Source: Pontivivens insulae (lineage in GTDB: Bacteria; Pseudomonadota; Alphaproteobacteria; Rhodobacterales; Rhodobacteraceae). Taken from it: a stretch of DNA of 64,000 nucleotides. The DNA lies in the NCBI RefSeq assembly GCF_900302495.1, contig NZ_OMKW01000003.1, positions 372,001 to 436,000 on the forward strand, given 5' to 3'. The notes under the pieces are model-generated. The model searched no databases. It saw only the letters and a program-made list of their open reading frames with translations, and had not been told where the DNA came from. The translations under genes were made by a program, and so were the position numbers. Of this stretch, positions 1 to 8,911 are shown one piece after another (positions within the stretch are counted from its first letter, which is position 1; every line of letters begins with the position of its first letter).

Positions 1-418
1 CATCCGCCTCCCAAGCTCGGATCAGCTGGGCGATGCCGCCATTCATGCGCAGCAGGTAGTCTTCCATCGCAGCCGCGCGAAATGCGGGCTGCATCACCCG
101 ACGATGCGCCCGATGATCGTCGAAATCCCGCAACATCAGACCGCCGGGGAAAATCTCCTTGAGCAGCCACCACCCGTTCTTGGACGAGAAGTTCTTGTCC
201 GGATCGGTCAATACGTATTCGACGGCATCCGCCCCGGCGAGTGACACCGACCACTCCCCCAGCATGTACTGGCGGAAGACTGGGCCATATTCCTCATAAT
301 TGCGCATTGAGGCCGCATAGGGATCACGAATGAAGTCGAGCGCATTGCCCAGAAACGGCAATCCCTTGCGTCCGGGGATATGGCGCAGGCTTTCGAGTCG
401 AGCGGGCTGAACTGTCAT
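1..418 (-). CDS. Cytochrome P450, N-terminal part (runs off the window)
   Basis: Reading leftward from ATG at 418, 139 codons are open to the window edge. The protein starts MTVQPARLESLRHIPGRKG and has the proline-rich hinge and LPFLGNALDFIRDP stretch typical of P450 N-termini. Further on is DDHRAHRRVMQPAF, matching the C-helix HRRxxxPAF signature of P450 monooxygenases. The haem-binding Cys loop lies outside the window, so substrate and subfamily cannot be given. There is no obvious N-terminal membrane anchor, as in soluble bacterial P450s. A membrane-protein gene lies upstream on the same strand after about 66 bases, so co-transcription is possible but unproven. Confidence 0.85.
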   Translation of the reverse strand, partial: MTVQPARLESLRHIPGRKGLPFLGNALDFIRDPYAASMRNYEEYGPVFRQYMLGEWSVSLAGADAVEYVLTDPDKNFSSKNGWWLLKEIFPGGLMLRDFDDHRAHRRVMQPAFRAAAMEDYLLRMNGGIAQLIRAWEAD

Positions 419-484
419 AGCGCCACCCTACGCAGCTCTCGCAACCGATCAACCGCCCGGTCCGCCCTGCTGACGTGCGGTCAT

Positions 485-1039
485 TCAGAACGGCGGTACC
501 CGCCAGCGCGCACCAAACCGCCGAATACGCCGCCCGCCCGCCTCCGCCCGCACCGCGGCCAGCCATCCGGGCCAGAACCGCTCCACAACAGGGCGCGGAG
601 CCATCCCGTCGGCAATAACCCGGCGCGCGGGCCAAAGCGCGACAATATGAGCGGTGACCAGCCCGACCGCCAGCCAGCCAGACCAGCCCAGCACGGCATG
701 CGCCCAAAGACTGACGACAAGCGCCGCAACCCACAGCCGCATGACCCAAGTCCAACGCATCTCGCGCCCTCGGTTCAAAAGCGCCCGCCAGCGCAGGCCG
801 AGTGTCAGGCTGAGCCCGGCAAGGGCGGCAATCCCCGCCGCCCGGTGCAATCCAGCACCCATGGGCAGCAAGATCAGAGCCGCAATCGTCGCAAGGCCCA
901 ACGCAAGATGCAGCGACACCATCACCCGGCGGAGCCGTCGGATCAGGATACCGCCCCGCGCCGGCATGTGCCGTGCCAAGATCAACGCCACGGCACATGC
1001 GATCCCGCACAGGAAACCAATTGCGCCAATCAGCGTCAC
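485..1039 (-). CDS. Small integral membrane protein, unknown function
   Basis: 184 codons from GTG at 1039. This start is chosen because AGGAGG sits a few bases upstream and the longer open frame would run into the divergent tupB. The product is very hydrophobic, with about four or five membrane segments (first roughly residues 1-22, then 35-60, 60-75, 90-110 and 110-130) separated by Arg-rich loops such as IRRLRR. The C-terminal 45 residues are Arg/Pro-rich and probably cytoplasmic. I do not recognise a family. It is divergent from the tungstate importer and upstream of the P450 on the same strand. Confidence 0.7.
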   Translation of the reverse strand: MTLIGAIGFLCGIACAVALILARHMPARGGILIRRLRRVMVSLHLALGLATIAALILLPMGAGLHRAAGIAALAGLSLTLGLRWRALLNRGREMRWTWVMRLWVAALVVSLWAHAVLGWSGWLAVGLVTAHIVALWPARRVIADGMAPRPVVERFWPGWLAAVRAEAGGRRIRRFGARWRVPPF

Positions 1040-1123
1040 GCCGTCCTCCTGCCCTGTCGCGGAACGCCGCACGATGCCGCATAAGGGGCTGAATGCACGG
1101 GCGCGATGGTCAATAAAGACGCT

Positions 1124-1831
1124 ATGGAACCATTCACAACAGCCTTTGCCAATGCCTGGCACCTGATCTGGACCGCGGATGCCGATCTGATGGGCGTACT
1201 TGCGCTGTCATTTCAGGTCACTGGGCTGGCTGTACTTGTCTCCTGCCTGATCGGGTTTCCGCTCGGCGCAATTCTGGGGGTCGGACGCTTTGCGGGCCGC
1301 AGTGCCAGTCTCGTCGCAATCAACGCCCTCATGGGCCTGCCCCCGGTGGTCGTCGGACTGGGTCTTTACCTGCTGCTCAGCCGCGCAGGGCCCTTGGGCG
1401 TGTTCGGCCTGCTCTATACGCCGACGGCCATGGTCATCGCGCAGACCGTTCTGGTCACGCCCATCGTAGCCGCCCTGACAGCGCAAGTGACCGAAGAAAT
1501 GCACCGCGAATATCGCGACCTCTTCGCGACGATGGGCATGGGTCAGGTCCAGCAGGCCGCGACGCTGCTTTGGGATGGTCGCTTCGCATTAACAACCGCA
1601 GCCCTTGCCGGCACCGGTCGCGCCTTTGCTGAGGTAGGGGCGGTGATGATCGTTGGCGGCAATATCGACCATGTCACGCGGGTGATGACAACGACCATTG
1701 CACTCGAAACATCCCGCGGAGAACTGGCACTGGCGCTTGGGCTCGGCCTGATCCTGCTGGTGCTCTCGCTGGCGATCAACGCGGGCGTCATGGGTCTGCG
1801 CAATATGGGGATGAGGCTCGCCCATGGCTGA
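1124..1831 (+). CDS. tupB: Tungstate ABC transporter permease TupB
   Basis: Inner-membrane subunit of a tungstate importer. About 235 residues with the usual five or six membrane spans. The cytoplasmic loop YRDLFATMGMGQVQQ followed by GRAFAEVGAVMIVGGN corresponds to the EAA-type loop and conserved region of TupB/WtpB-like permeases. The start is taken at ATG 1124 (MEPFTTAFANAW); an upstream in-frame ATG at 1106 would add six residues. The 3' end overlaps tupC by 8 bases and tupC overlaps tupA by 4, giving a B-C-A operon. Assignment to tungstate rather than molybdate rests on the partner TupA motif. Confidence 0.88.
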   Translation: MEPFTTAFANAWHLIWTADADLMGVLALSFQVTGLAVLVSCLIGFPLGAILGVGRFAGRSASLVAINALMGLPPVVVGLGLYLLLSRAGPLGVFGLLYTPTAMVIAQTVLVTPIVAALTAQVTEEMHREYRDLFATMGMGQVQQAATLLWDGRFALTTAALAGTGRAFAEVGAVMIVGGNIDHVTRVMTTTIALETSRGELALALGLGLILLVLSLAINAGVMGLRNMGMRLAHG

Positions 1832-2582
1832 TCCCCTTCCGTTCCGCCCCCCGGCCGCAGCGCCAGTGATGCCAGATCGCCCCGCGGTGCGGATCGAAGA
1901 CCTGCGTCTCACCCGCCGTTGGCGCAAGGTGATCGACGGTATATCGGCCGATCTCGGCACGCCCGGCTGTACCGCGATCATGGGGCCGAACGGCGCGGGC
2001 AAGAGCCTTCTTCTGCGCACGATTGCAGGTCTTGAAAAACCCCAAGGCGGCACGATCACCTTCGCCTGGCCGCCCACGCCCGAGAAACGCCGCGTCGCCC
2101 TGGTGTTCCAGCGCCCTGTCTTACTGCGCCGCACCGCGCTGGCCAATCTGGTCCACGCCCTGCGCCAATTCGGCGTGCCCCGCGCCGCGCGCACGGATCA
2201 GGCCATGGCCCTGCTCGAACGGGCCGATCTGGCTCACGCAGCGAAGACACCGGCCCGCGCCCTGTCGGGCGGGGAGCAACAGCGCCTCGCCCTCGTCCGC
2301 GCGCTCGGTCAGGCGCCCGACCTGCTCTTACTGGATGAGCCGTCCGCCAGCCTCGACCCAAGGGCGACGGCAGCGCTGGAGCGGCTGATCCGTCAGGCCA
2401 TCCACGATGGTGTCCGGGTGCTGCTGATCACCCATGACCGCGGCCAGGCACGTCGCCTTGCCAACCGGGTCGTCTTCCTACACGCGGGGCGCGTGACCGA
2501 GGACACGCCCTCCGACCGTTTCTTCGATGTTGCGCAAAGCCCGCAGGCCCGCGCTTATCTGAATGGAGATCTCTTGCTGTGA
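1824..2582 (+). CDS. tupC: Tungstate ABC transporter ATPase TupC
   Basis: Cytoplasmic ATP-binding subunit, 252 residues. Walker A is GPNGAGKS (around residue 54), the Q-loop lies near LVFQRPVLL, the ABC signature is LSGGEQQRLAL, and Walker B is LLLLDEPSASLDP, with the switch His in LLITHDRGQARRL. The N-terminal 20 residues are Pro-rich and precede the ATPase fold. The start ATG lies inside the last codons of tupB, implying translational coupling. It works with TupB in the membrane and TupA outside. Confidence 0.9.
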   Translation: MADPLPFRPPAAAPVMPDRPAVRIEDLRLTRRWRKVIDGISADLGTPGCTAIMGPNGAGKSLLLRTIAGLEKPQGGTITFAWPPTPEKRRVALVFQRPVLLRRTALANLVHALRQFGVPRAARTDQAMALLERADLAHAAKTPARALSGGEQQRLALVRALGQAPDLLLLDEPSASLDPRATAALERLIRQAIHDGVRVLLITHDRGQARRLANRVVFLHAGRVTEDTPSDRFFDVAQSPQARAYLNGDLLL

Positions 2583-3367
2583 AAGCCCCAATGATTGCCG
2601 CAGCACTGCTCGCAGGCGCTGCCCAGGCAGACACTTTCATCACCGTGCAATCCACGACCTCGACCCAGAACAGCGGGCTTTATGACGCGATCCTGCCGAT
2701 CTTCGAGGCTGAAACCGGCATAGATGTCCGCGTCGTCGCCGTTGGCACCGGCCAGGCCCTGCGCAATGCGCGCAGCTGCGACGGCGATGTTCTGCTCGTC
2801 CATGCGAAAGAGGCTGAAGAGGCATTTGTCACCGATGGGTTCGGCCTCACCCGACAGGATGTGATGTATAATGACTTCGTGCTGATCGGACCGGTGGACG
2901 ACCCTGCGAACGTCGCGGACCAAAACTCCATCGCGGAAGCCTTGGTTGCCGTGGCCGCCAGCGATGCGCCCTTTGCGTCCCGTGGCGACGACAGCGGCAC
3001 GCACCGGCGGGAAGTCTCGCTCTGGCCCGATGGACCACCGGCGAGCGGAACCACCTATCTTGAAACCGGGCAAGGCATGGGCGCGACCCTCAACATCGCC
3101 GCAGCCCTGCAAGCCTACAGCCTGACAGACCGCGCAACCTGGCTGACCTTTGCCAATACAGACGGCATGACGATCCTTCACGAAGGCGACCCGGCCCTAT
3201 TCAACCAGTACGGCGTGATCGTGATCTCACCGCAAGCCTGCCCATCCGTGAAACTGGAGGACGCCCAGCGCTTTGCAGACTGGATCACAGGGGATACCGG
3301 GCAATCGGCCATTGCGTCCTACCGGCTGGGGGAGACGCAGTTGTTCACCCCGAACGCCACGCGCTAG
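2579..3367 (+). CDS. tupA: Tungstate-binding periplasmic protein TupA
   Basis: 262 residues from GTG at 2579, which overlaps the tupC stop as GTGA; an internal ATG at 2591 is an alternative. The N-terminus is a short Ala-rich signal peptide ending near GAAQA-DT. The mature protein begins FITVQSTTSTQNSGL; the TTST..SGL motif is the oxyanion-binding signature of TupA proteins and separates them from ModA. Also visible is FASRGDDSGTHRRE, a second conserved ligand-binding stretch of this family. It probably delivers tungstate for W-dependent oxidoreductases, none of which is in this window. Confidence 0.9.
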   Translation: MKAPMIAAALLAGAAQADTFITVQSTTSTQNSGLYDAILPIFEAETGIDVRVVAVGTGQALRNARSCDGDVLLVHAKEAEEAFVTDGFGLTRQDVMYNDFVLIGPVDDPANVADQNSIAEALVAVAASDAPFASRGDDSGTHRREVSLWPDGPPASGTTYLETGQGMGATLNIAAALQAYSLTDRATWLTFANTDGMTILHEGDPALFNQYGVIVISPQACPSVKLEDAQRFADWITGDTGQSAIASYRLGETQLFTPNATR

Positions 3368-3382
3368 ACCTCATCTTTCGCA

Positions 3383-3439
3383 AAAAGTTACGTCCGCCGG
3401 GGCCATCGACAAGAAATGTCGCAACGCTCCAGCGGACGT
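3383..3439 (-). terminator. Nested hairpin terminator between tupA and ilvE
   Basis: Perfect 8-base arms ACGTCCGC (3390-3397) and GCGGACGT (3432-3439) enclose an inner perfect hairpin CGACA/TGTCG (3407-3411 and 3417-3421). On the minus strand the outer arm is followed by AACTTTTTG, as expected for the end of ilvE. The genes are convergent here, so it may also end the tup transcript. Confidence 0.65.
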
Positions 3440-3465
3440 GTTCTCACGCAGGTGATGGGTTCGGG

Positions 3466-4341
3466 TCAGAGCTGACCGCGCACCAGCTTTTCATAATCTT
3501 CCGCGATCAGGCGAGCCAAGGCGCCGACCTCGAACGTGTGCTCACCGATCTGCCCAACCGGGGTCACTTCCGCCGCTGTGCCCGTCAACCAGCACTGCTC
3601 AAACCCATCCAGTTCCTCGGGCATGATGTGGCGCTCAACAACCTCGATCCCGCGATCCCGCAGCATCCCGATCACGGTTTGGCGGGTGATCCCGTTGAGG
3701 AAACAATCAGGCATCGGCGTATGAACCTTGCCATCCTTGACGAAGAAGATGTTGGCCCCCGTCGCCTCAGCCACATAGCCGCGATAATCCATCATCAGCG
3801 CGTCTGAACAGCCTTTCGCCTCGGCAGCGTGCTTGGACATGGTGCAGATCATGTAGAGTCCGGCCGCCTTTGCGGTGGACGGGATCGTCTCGGGGCTCGG
3901 GCGCTTCCACTTGGAAATGTCGAGCTTTGCGCCCTGCATCTTGGCATCACCGTAATAGGCACCCCACTCCCAGGCTGCGACTGCCATGCGCACCGGGTTG
4001 CGCGCGGAAGCAACACCCATGTCCTCACCCGAACCGCGCCAGGCGATGACGCGGACATAGGCATCTTCCAGACCGGACGCGTTCATCACGGCATCCTTTG
4101 CCGCTTCGATCTCATCCACGGAATAGGGGATTGGCGCGTCGATCAGCTCGCCAGAGCGCAGCAGCCGCTCGGAATGTTCCCGGCTCTTGAAGATTTTGCC
4201 GCCATAGGCCCGCTCGCCTTCAAACACGGCAGAGGCATAGTGCATGGCATGGGTCAGGATGTGCACGTTGGCATCGCGCCACGGTACCATTTTTCCGTCC
4301 ATCCAGATCTGACCGTCGCGATCGTCGTAGCTGCCAGCCAT
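3466..4341 (-). CDS. ilvE: Branched-chain amino acid aminotransferase (fold type IV PLP)
   Basis: Transfers the amino group between Leu/Ile/Val and 2-oxoglutarate, the last step of branched-chain amino acid synthesis, in the cytoplasm. 291 residues from ATG 4341 (MAGSYDDRDGQIW), which has GAAGGGGAAACG upstream; a longer start at 4362 is less likely. Family features include WMDGKMVPW near the N-terminus, LTHAMHYASAVFEGERAY, YVRVIAWRGSG, and the cofactor-proximal YVAEATGANIFFVKDG and ITRQTVIGMLRD. It is divergent from the petP-petR regulators. The length fits the class IV BCAT family; D-amino-acid transaminases are related but fit the N-terminus less well. Confidence 0.93.
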   Translation of the reverse strand: MAGSYDDRDGQIWMDGKMVPWRDANVHILTHAMHYASAVFEGERAYGGKIFKSREHSERLLRSGELIDAPIPYSVDEIEAAKDAVMNASGLEDAYVRVIAWRGSGEDMGVASARNPVRMAVAAWEWGAYYGDAKMQGAKLDISKWKRPSPETIPSTAKAAGLYMICTMSKHAAEAKGCSDALMMDYRGYVAEATGANIFFVKDGKVHTPMPDCFLNGITRQTVIGMLRDRGIEVVERHIMPEELDGFEQCWLTGTAAEVTPVGQIGEHTFEVGALARLIAEDYEKLVRGQL

Positions 4342-4378
4342 GGTCGTTTCCCCTTCTGCCAAAAGCGCAACCTTTACA

Positions 4379-4424
4379 TTTGTTGCGCGGAATCATTTTG
4401 TTGCGTCACGAAGTGTCGCAAAAC
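4379..4424. promoter_or_regulatory. Direct repeat TTTGTTGCG in the ilvE/petP divergent promoter region
   Basis: TTTGTTGCG occurs at 4379-4387 and again at 4397-4405 (18-base period), followed by an inverted related element CGCAAAA at 4417-4423. The 170-base divergent spacer also holds ACAT-AAA-ATGT (4469-4479) close to petP. These look like operator half-sites, but the binding protein is unknown; PetP (MarR family) or PetR are natural candidates by position only. Confidence 0.35.
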
Positions 4425-4511
4425 GTGATTGGCGCTAACATTGCCCCCTTGGATAGTCAACAAGACTGACATAAAATGTGACAACACCATGATCGGGACA
4501 AACACCACAAC

Positions 4512-5033
4512 ATGACCCGCAGCTTCGCAAATGCCGCCGCACGCAGTGAGCAACTGCTGTTCCTGACAGATGAACAGCTGCGCTCAGGGATCGAACTGAT
4601 GTTCTTTGCCTATCGCGGGTTCACCGCCGATCCTGACCGGATGTTGGAGGAATATGATTACGGCCGCGCCCACCACCGCGCCTTGCATTTCGTCAACAGA
4701 CAGCCCGGCCTCACCGTCAATGCCCTGCTCGACATTCTGGGCGTCACCAAGCAGAGCCTGAACCGTGTCCTGCGCCAGTTGGTCAATGACGGGCTGATCG
4801 AAAGCCGTGTGGGCGAGGTCGACCGCCGGCAGCGCAACCTCTACCTCACCGAATCCGGGCGGGCGCTGGAAAAAGCGTTGAGCGAGGCGCAGCGCGCCCG
4901 CATGCGCAAGGCCTACATGGCCGCCGGGCCCGAGGCCGTCCACGGCTTTCGCACCGTCCTCGAACAGATGATCGACCCCGAGATGCGCTCCCGCGTGTTG
5001 AGCCTGATGCAGGAGGATGGCTCAAATGGATGA
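4512..5033 (+). CDS. petP: MarR-family transcriptional regulator, PetP-like
   Basis: 173 residues with a winged helix-turn-helix. The recognition region is around residues 72-110 (LTVNALLDILGVTKQSLNRVLRQL), followed by the wing GEVDRRQRNLYLT. The gene overlaps the start of an OmpR-type response regulator. This pairing matches petP-petR of Rhodobacter capsulatus, where PetR lies upstream of the bc1 genes and is needed for growth (established knowledge). Here the pair sits about 7.7 kb upstream of petA. The symbol is by homology of arrangement and family, not by measured similarity. Confidence 0.75.
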   Translation: MTRSFANAAARSEQLLFLTDEQLRSGIELMFFAYRGFTADPDRMLEEYDYGRAHHRALHFVNRQPGLTVNALLDILGVTKQSLNRVLRQLVNDGLIESRVGEVDRRQRNLYLTESGRALEKALSEAQRARMRKAYMAAGPEAVHGFRTVLEQMIDPEMRSRVLSLMQEDGSNG

Positions 5034-5724
5034 GGCAGCCCACGTCCTGATCGTCGATGATGATGAGCGTATCCGCACCCTGCTCAAGAAATTCCTCGCC
5101 CGTCAGGGCTTTCTCGTCTCGGCTGCGCGTGATGCCGCCCATGCGCGCCGCCTGCTAGACGGGCTGGCCTTCGATCTTCTGGTGATTGACGTCATGATGC
5201 CGGGTGAGGATGGGCTGACCCTCACGAAATCCCTGCGAGAAACCCTGAACACCCCGATCCTGCTGCTCACCGCCCGTGCGGAGGCCGAGGATCGGATCAA
5301 CGGGCTTGAGGCAGGGGCCGACGACTATCTGCCCAAGCCATTTGAACCGCGAGAGCTGATCCTGCGCATCAACGCGATCCTGCGTCGCGTCCCAAAGCCC
5401 CAACCGAAAAGCGAGGCGCCACGCAATCTGCATCTGGGGCCGATCCGCTACGATCTGAACCGGGGGGAGCTCTGGCAGGATCAGGAACAGATCCGCCTGA
5501 CCTCCACCGAACAGGCGCTGATGCGCATCTTCTCTGCCAAACCGCATGAACCGGTCAGCCGTCAGGCCCTGATCGGAGAGTTGGGCCGCGACAGCGGACA
5601 GGCGCAGGAGCGGGCCATCGACGTTCAGATCACCCGCCTAAGGCGCAAGATCGAGGAAGACCCTAAGAGTCCACGCTATCTGCAAACCGTGCGCGGTGCG
5701 GGCTACATGCTGGTCCCCGACTGA
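5026..5724 (+). CDS. petR: OmpR-family response regulator, PetR-like
   Basis: 232 residues. The receiver domain (about 1-120) shows the acidic pair in LIVDDDERI, the phospho-acceptor Asp in LLVIDVMMPGEDG, and the Lys in DDYLPKPFEP. The C-terminal winged-helix domain (about 135-230) includes LTSTEQALMRIF and RAIDVQITRLRRKIEEDP. The start is placed at ATG 5026 because AGGAGG (5011-5016) is 9 bases upstream; ATG 5017 directly abuts that SD. It overlaps petP by 8 bases. No histidine kinase gene is adjacent, so the phosphate donor is not visible here. Confidence 0.85.
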   Translation: MDEAAHVLIVDDDERIRTLLKKFLARQGFLVSAARDAAHARRLLDGLAFDLLVIDVMMPGEDGLTLTKSLRETLNTPILLLTARAEAEDRINGLEAGADDYLPKPFEPRELILRINAILRRVPKPQPKSEAPRNLHLGPIRYDLNRGELWQDQEQIRLTSTEQALMRIFSAKPHEPVSRQALIGELGRDSGQAQERAIDVQITRLRRKIEEDPKSPRYLQTVRGAGYMLVPD

Positions 5725-5773
5725 CGCAACACCACACCCCCTGCTGCAACTGGAAACGAGCACCCCCTCCATC

Positions 5774-6790
5774 GTGATCCATTCCCCCGAACATATCGTG
5801 ATCCTTGGCGCTGGCGCCGTCGGCTGCTTTGTCGGCGCGACCTGGGCCATTGCCGCCCCGGATTGGAGGTTCACACTGATCGCACGTCCCCATCTGGCAC
5901 AGGATCTGGCGGGCGGCATGCGGCTGACAGACTATGACGGTCTGGATCGCAAATACGCCCCCCAGATCGAGACAACGCCCGAGGCGCTGCGGTCTGCCAC
6001 TCTGATTGTCCTGACGGTAAAGGGGCCCGCAACACAGGCTGCGATTGCCCAGATTGAGGCGCACGCTCCGGCAGACGTCCCAGTCTTGACCTTGCAGAAC
6101 GGGTTGGAGCCCGCACGCCTGCTCAAACAATCCATGCCCGACCGTGAGGTCCTGACCGGGACAGTGACGTTTAACGTCAGTCGCCAAGGCAAAAATCAAT
6201 GGCACAAAGGATCACGCGGCGGAGTCTTCGCAAACGAGCATCCGATCTTGCGACAGCTGGCCGAAGCGGCAGAGGGCGGCCCGGCAGAGCTGGAATTGGT
6301 CAAGGACATGGTCCCGGTCCAATGGGGCAAATTGCTGCTCAACCTGAACAACGCGGTAAATGCCCTTTCCGGTCTGACCTTGCGCGAACAGCTTTCACAA
6401 CGTACCTATCGACGTGTGCTCGCCGCCTCGATTGGCGAGGCACTCGACATCATGGAATATGCAGCAATCCTGCCCATGCGTGTCGGTGCGACGACCCCTC
6501 AGGCCGCCGTCCGCCTTTTGCGCCTTCCTGATTTCCTGTTCACGAATATTGCGCTGCGCATCCAGAAAATGGACGCGCATGCCCGATCCTCCATGGCCGA
6601 TGATTTCGCGGCGGGCCGCTTGACTGAGATCGATGATCTGAACGGGGAAATCGTACGTCTCGCCCATGAGAAAGGGGTGAAGGCCCCGGTTAACGCCGCG
6701 ATCCTGAAACTGGTGAAACTGGCCGAGAATGGCGGGCGCCGACAATATAGCGGGCCTGAACTGGTCGATGCCGTGAAGGCGCGCGGCTGA
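5774..6790 (+). CDS. 2-dehydropantoate 2-reductase-like (ApbA/PanE family)
   Basis: Likely NADPH-dependent oxidoreductase, about 338 residues. The N-terminal Rossmann motif is HIVILGAGAVGCFVG. The central LTVKGPATQAAI and LQNGLEPA, and the hallmark VQWGKLLLNLNNAVNALSGL with its Lys and Asn residues, correspond to the ketopantoate-binding part of PanE. The start is uncertain: no ATG is available, GTG 5774 puts the Rossmann strand near residue 7, and GTG 5696 would overlap petR by 29 bases. Pantothenate synthesis is the classical role, but many paralogues act on other 2-keto acids, so no symbol is given. Confidence 0.78.
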   Translation: MIHSPEHIVILGAGAVGCFVGATWAIAAPDWRFTLIARPHLAQDLAGGMRLTDYDGLDRKYAPQIETTPEALRSATLIVLTVKGPATQAAIAQIEAHAPADVPVLTLQNGLEPARLLKQSMPDREVLTGTVTFNVSRQGKNQWHKGSRGGVFANEHPILRQLAEAAEGGPAELELVKDMVPVQWGKLLLNLNNAVNALSGLTLREQLSQRTYRRVLAASIGEALDIMEYAAILPMRVGATTPQAAVRLLRLPDFLFTNIALRIQKMDAHARSSMADDFAAGRLTEIDDLNGEIVRLAHEKGVKAPVNAAILKLVKLAENGGRRQYSGPELVDAVKARG

Positions 6791-6845
6791 GAAAAACTGT
6801 ATCCCCGCGGATGACGTTCGACGATGCCGCTGCTAGTTTCGCTGC

Positions 6846-7778
6846 ATGACACGGCTCTACACCCATCCCGCCTCCCGCAACCACGTCACGCCCCAGGGTC
6901 ATCCAGAACAGGTGGCGCGCATCGTGGCGATCGAGAATGCTTTGGCTGATCCGGCCTTCGACGCCCTTGATCGCGTCGCGGCGCCTCTAGTCTCCGATGA
7001 CATTCTCTTGCGCGTACATCCTCAATCTCATCTCGACCGCATCGCAGCGGCCTCGCCCGCGGATGGCATGGCTCAACTGGACGCTGACACGTGGTTGTCG
7101 CCCGGCTCTCACGAGGCTGCACGCAGGGCCGCTGGCGCGGCAGCCGACGCTGTTGATCATGTCATGGCGACGGGCGGCAACGCGTTCTGCGCGATGCGTC
7201 CCCCCGGACATCACGCTGAAAAAACGACGCCGATGGGTTTTTGCCTGTTTGGAAGCGTGGCCGCTGCCGCGCGCCATGCGCTCGACCACCATGGTCTGTC
7301 CCGCGTCGCGGTTGTCGATTTCGACGTGCATCACGGGAACGGCACGCAGGATCTGCTGTGGCATGAGGACCGCGTGCTTTTCGTGTCCTCTCACCAGATG
7401 CCGCTTTACCCGGGCAGCGGTTACGCCTCCGAGACCGGGGCATCCGGCAATATTCTGAACCTGCCACTCGATGGCGGCTCGGACGGCACAGAAATGCGCG
7501 CGGCCTACGAAGCTGAGGTCTTCCCAGCCCTCGAAGCCTATAAGCCCGAACTGCTTCTGGTCTCTGCGGGTTTTGACGCCCATGCGGCAGATCCGCTCGC
7601 CGGGCTGAACTGGGTGGAAGAGGACTTTATCTGGATCACTGAGCGGCTTTGCGATATCGCCGATACACATTGCGCCGGACGTCTGGTCAGCTGCCTCGAA
7701 GGCGGATACGACCTCGACGCACTGGCAAGTTCGGTCGCGGCCCATGTCGCGGTCTTGATGAAAAGGGACACGGCATGA
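6846..7778 (+). CDS. Histone deacetylase / acetylpolyamine amidohydrolase family zinc hydrolase
   Basis: 310 residues covering the whole arginase-deacetylase fold. Recognisable active-site segments are RPPGHHAEKTTPMGFC (His pair), VDFDVHHGNGTQ (zinc Asp and His), SAGFDAHAADPLAGL (zinc Asp) and EGGYDLDAL near the C-terminus. The family removes acetyl groups from lysine side chains or polyamines; the substrate cannot be told from sequence. It opens a tightly packed operon: its stop overlaps xseB (ATGA), followed by ispA and dxs. That order probably reflects co-transcription rather than a shared pathway. Confidence 0.88.
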   Translation: MTRLYTHPASRNHVTPQGHPEQVARIVAIENALADPAFDALDRVAAPLVSDDILLRVHPQSHLDRIAAASPADGMAQLDADTWLSPGSHEAARRAAGAAADAVDHVMATGGNAFCAMRPPGHHAEKTTPMGFCLFGSVAAAARHALDHHGLSRVAVVDFDVHHGNGTQDLLWHEDRVLFVSSHQMPLYPGSGYASETGASGNILNLPLDGGSDGTEMRAAYEAEVFPALEAYKPELLLVSAGFDAHAADPLAGLNWVEEDFIWITERLCDIADTHCAGRLVSCLEGGYDLDALASSVAAHVAVLMKRDTA

Positions 7779-8020
7779 GCGCACCAACACCGGTCAGTGA
7801 TCTGACATTCGAGCAGGCCATGGCAGAGCTTGAGCGCGTCGTGAACCAGTTGGAACGTGGCGAAGTCCCCTTGGACGAATCGATCTCACTTTATGAGCGC
7901 GGCGCGGCCTTGAAAGCGCATTGCGAACAGAAACTGCGCGGGGCCGAGGAAAAGATCGCCCAGATCACGACCGACGGTCAGGGCAATGCCACCGGCGCAA
8001 AGGCCGCAGAGTTCGAATGA
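7775..8020 (+). CDS. xseB: Exodeoxyribonuclease VII small subunit
   Basis: 81 residues with the family core LTFEQAMAELERVVNQLERGEVPLDESISLYERG and the following coiled coil AALKAHCEQKLRGAEEKI. It associates with XseA to form the ssDNA exonuclease VII; xseA is not in the window. ATG 7775 overlaps the previous stop, and its own stop overlaps ispA (both ATGA), so translation is coupled at both ends. The last 15 residues are a poorly conserved tail. Confidence 0.95.
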   Translation: MSAPTPVSDLTFEQAMAELERVVNQLERGEVPLDESISLYERGAALKAHCEQKLRGAEEKIAQITTDGQGNATGAKAAEFE

Positions 8021-8901
8021 CAAGCGATGCCTTTGCCGCGCGACTGCGCGACGTGGCCGACGCGATCGAACAACGGCTCGACGCGCTTCTGCCCCATGGC
8101 GACCTGATCTCGGACGCAATGCGCCACGGCGTGCTTGGCGGCGGCAAGCGCCTGCGCGGGTTCTTGGTGGTAGAGACCGCAGCACTTTTCGGCGTTAGTG
8201 AGGTGACAGCGCTGAACACTGCCGCTGCCGTGGAATGCCTTCATGCGTACAGCCTTGTGCATGATGACCTGCCGTGCATGGATGATGACGACCTGCGCCG
8301 GGGCCGCCCGACCGTGCATCGCAAATGGGATGAGGCCACAGGCGTTCTGGCCGGGGACGCGCTGCAGACCATCGCCTTTGAAATTCTGGCGCGCCCCGAT
8401 ACCCATTCCAACGCGCAGGCCCGGATCGGGCTGGTGATGGCGCTGGCCAAAGCCTCCGGTCAGGCCGGCATGGTAGGTGGCCAGGCGATGGACATCGCGG
8501 CAGAGACGGCCGGATCGCCGCTCAACCTTGACGAAATCTCGCTGCTCCAGTCGCTCAAGACCGGCGCCCTGATCCGCTTTTCCTGCGAGGCGGGGGCCAT
8601 TCTCGGTGGCAATGCCGATGCGCGCCCGCATCTGGCCGCCTATGCTGACGCGCTCGGTCTCGCCTTCCAGATCCGCGATGATTTGCTCGATGTGGAAGGG
8701 GATGAAGACGCGGCAGGCAAGGCCCTGAACAAGGACGCCGCCGCCGGCAAAGCGACCTTCGTTTCCCTGCTGGGCATCGAGCAGGCGCGGCAGAAGGCCG
8801 CGGACTTGATTGACACAGCGATTGTCAACTTGAGTAGACAGAGTCTATCCTCCCCTATGTTAGAGCAAGCCGCCCGCTTCGCCCTGACCCGCCAGACCTG
8901 A
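8017..8901 (+). CDS. ispA: Farnesyl/geranyl diphosphate synthase
   Basis: Cytoplasmic prenyltransferase, 294 residues, condensing isopentenyl diphosphate with allylic diphosphates. The first aspartate-rich motif is [17 protein letters not shown], the second is [14 protein letters not shown], and [10 protein letters not shown] supplies the IPP-binding Lys/Arg. The start ATG overlaps the xseB stop. The stretch encoding the last 30 residues (about 8810-8870) is visibly AT-richer than the rest and gives an unusual C-terminus ([17 protein letters not shown]), although the frame stays intact. dxs follows after 10 bases, placing two isoprenoid steps in one operon. Confidence 0.94.
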   Translation: MTSDAFAARLRDVADAIEQRLDALLPHGDLISDAMRHGVLGGGKRLRGFLVVETAALFGVSEVTALNTAAAVECLHAYSLVHDDLPCMDDDDLRRGRPTVHRKWDEATGVLAGDALQTIAFEILARPDTHSNAQARIGLVMALAKASGQAGMVGGQAMDIAAETAGSPLNLDEISLLQSLKTGALIRFSCEAGAILGGNADARPHLAAYADALGLAFQIRDDLLDVEGDEDAAGKALNKDAAAGKATFVSLLGIEQARQKAADLIDTAIVNLSRQSLSSPMLEQAARFALTRQT

Positions 8902-8911
8902 GGAGCCCGTC

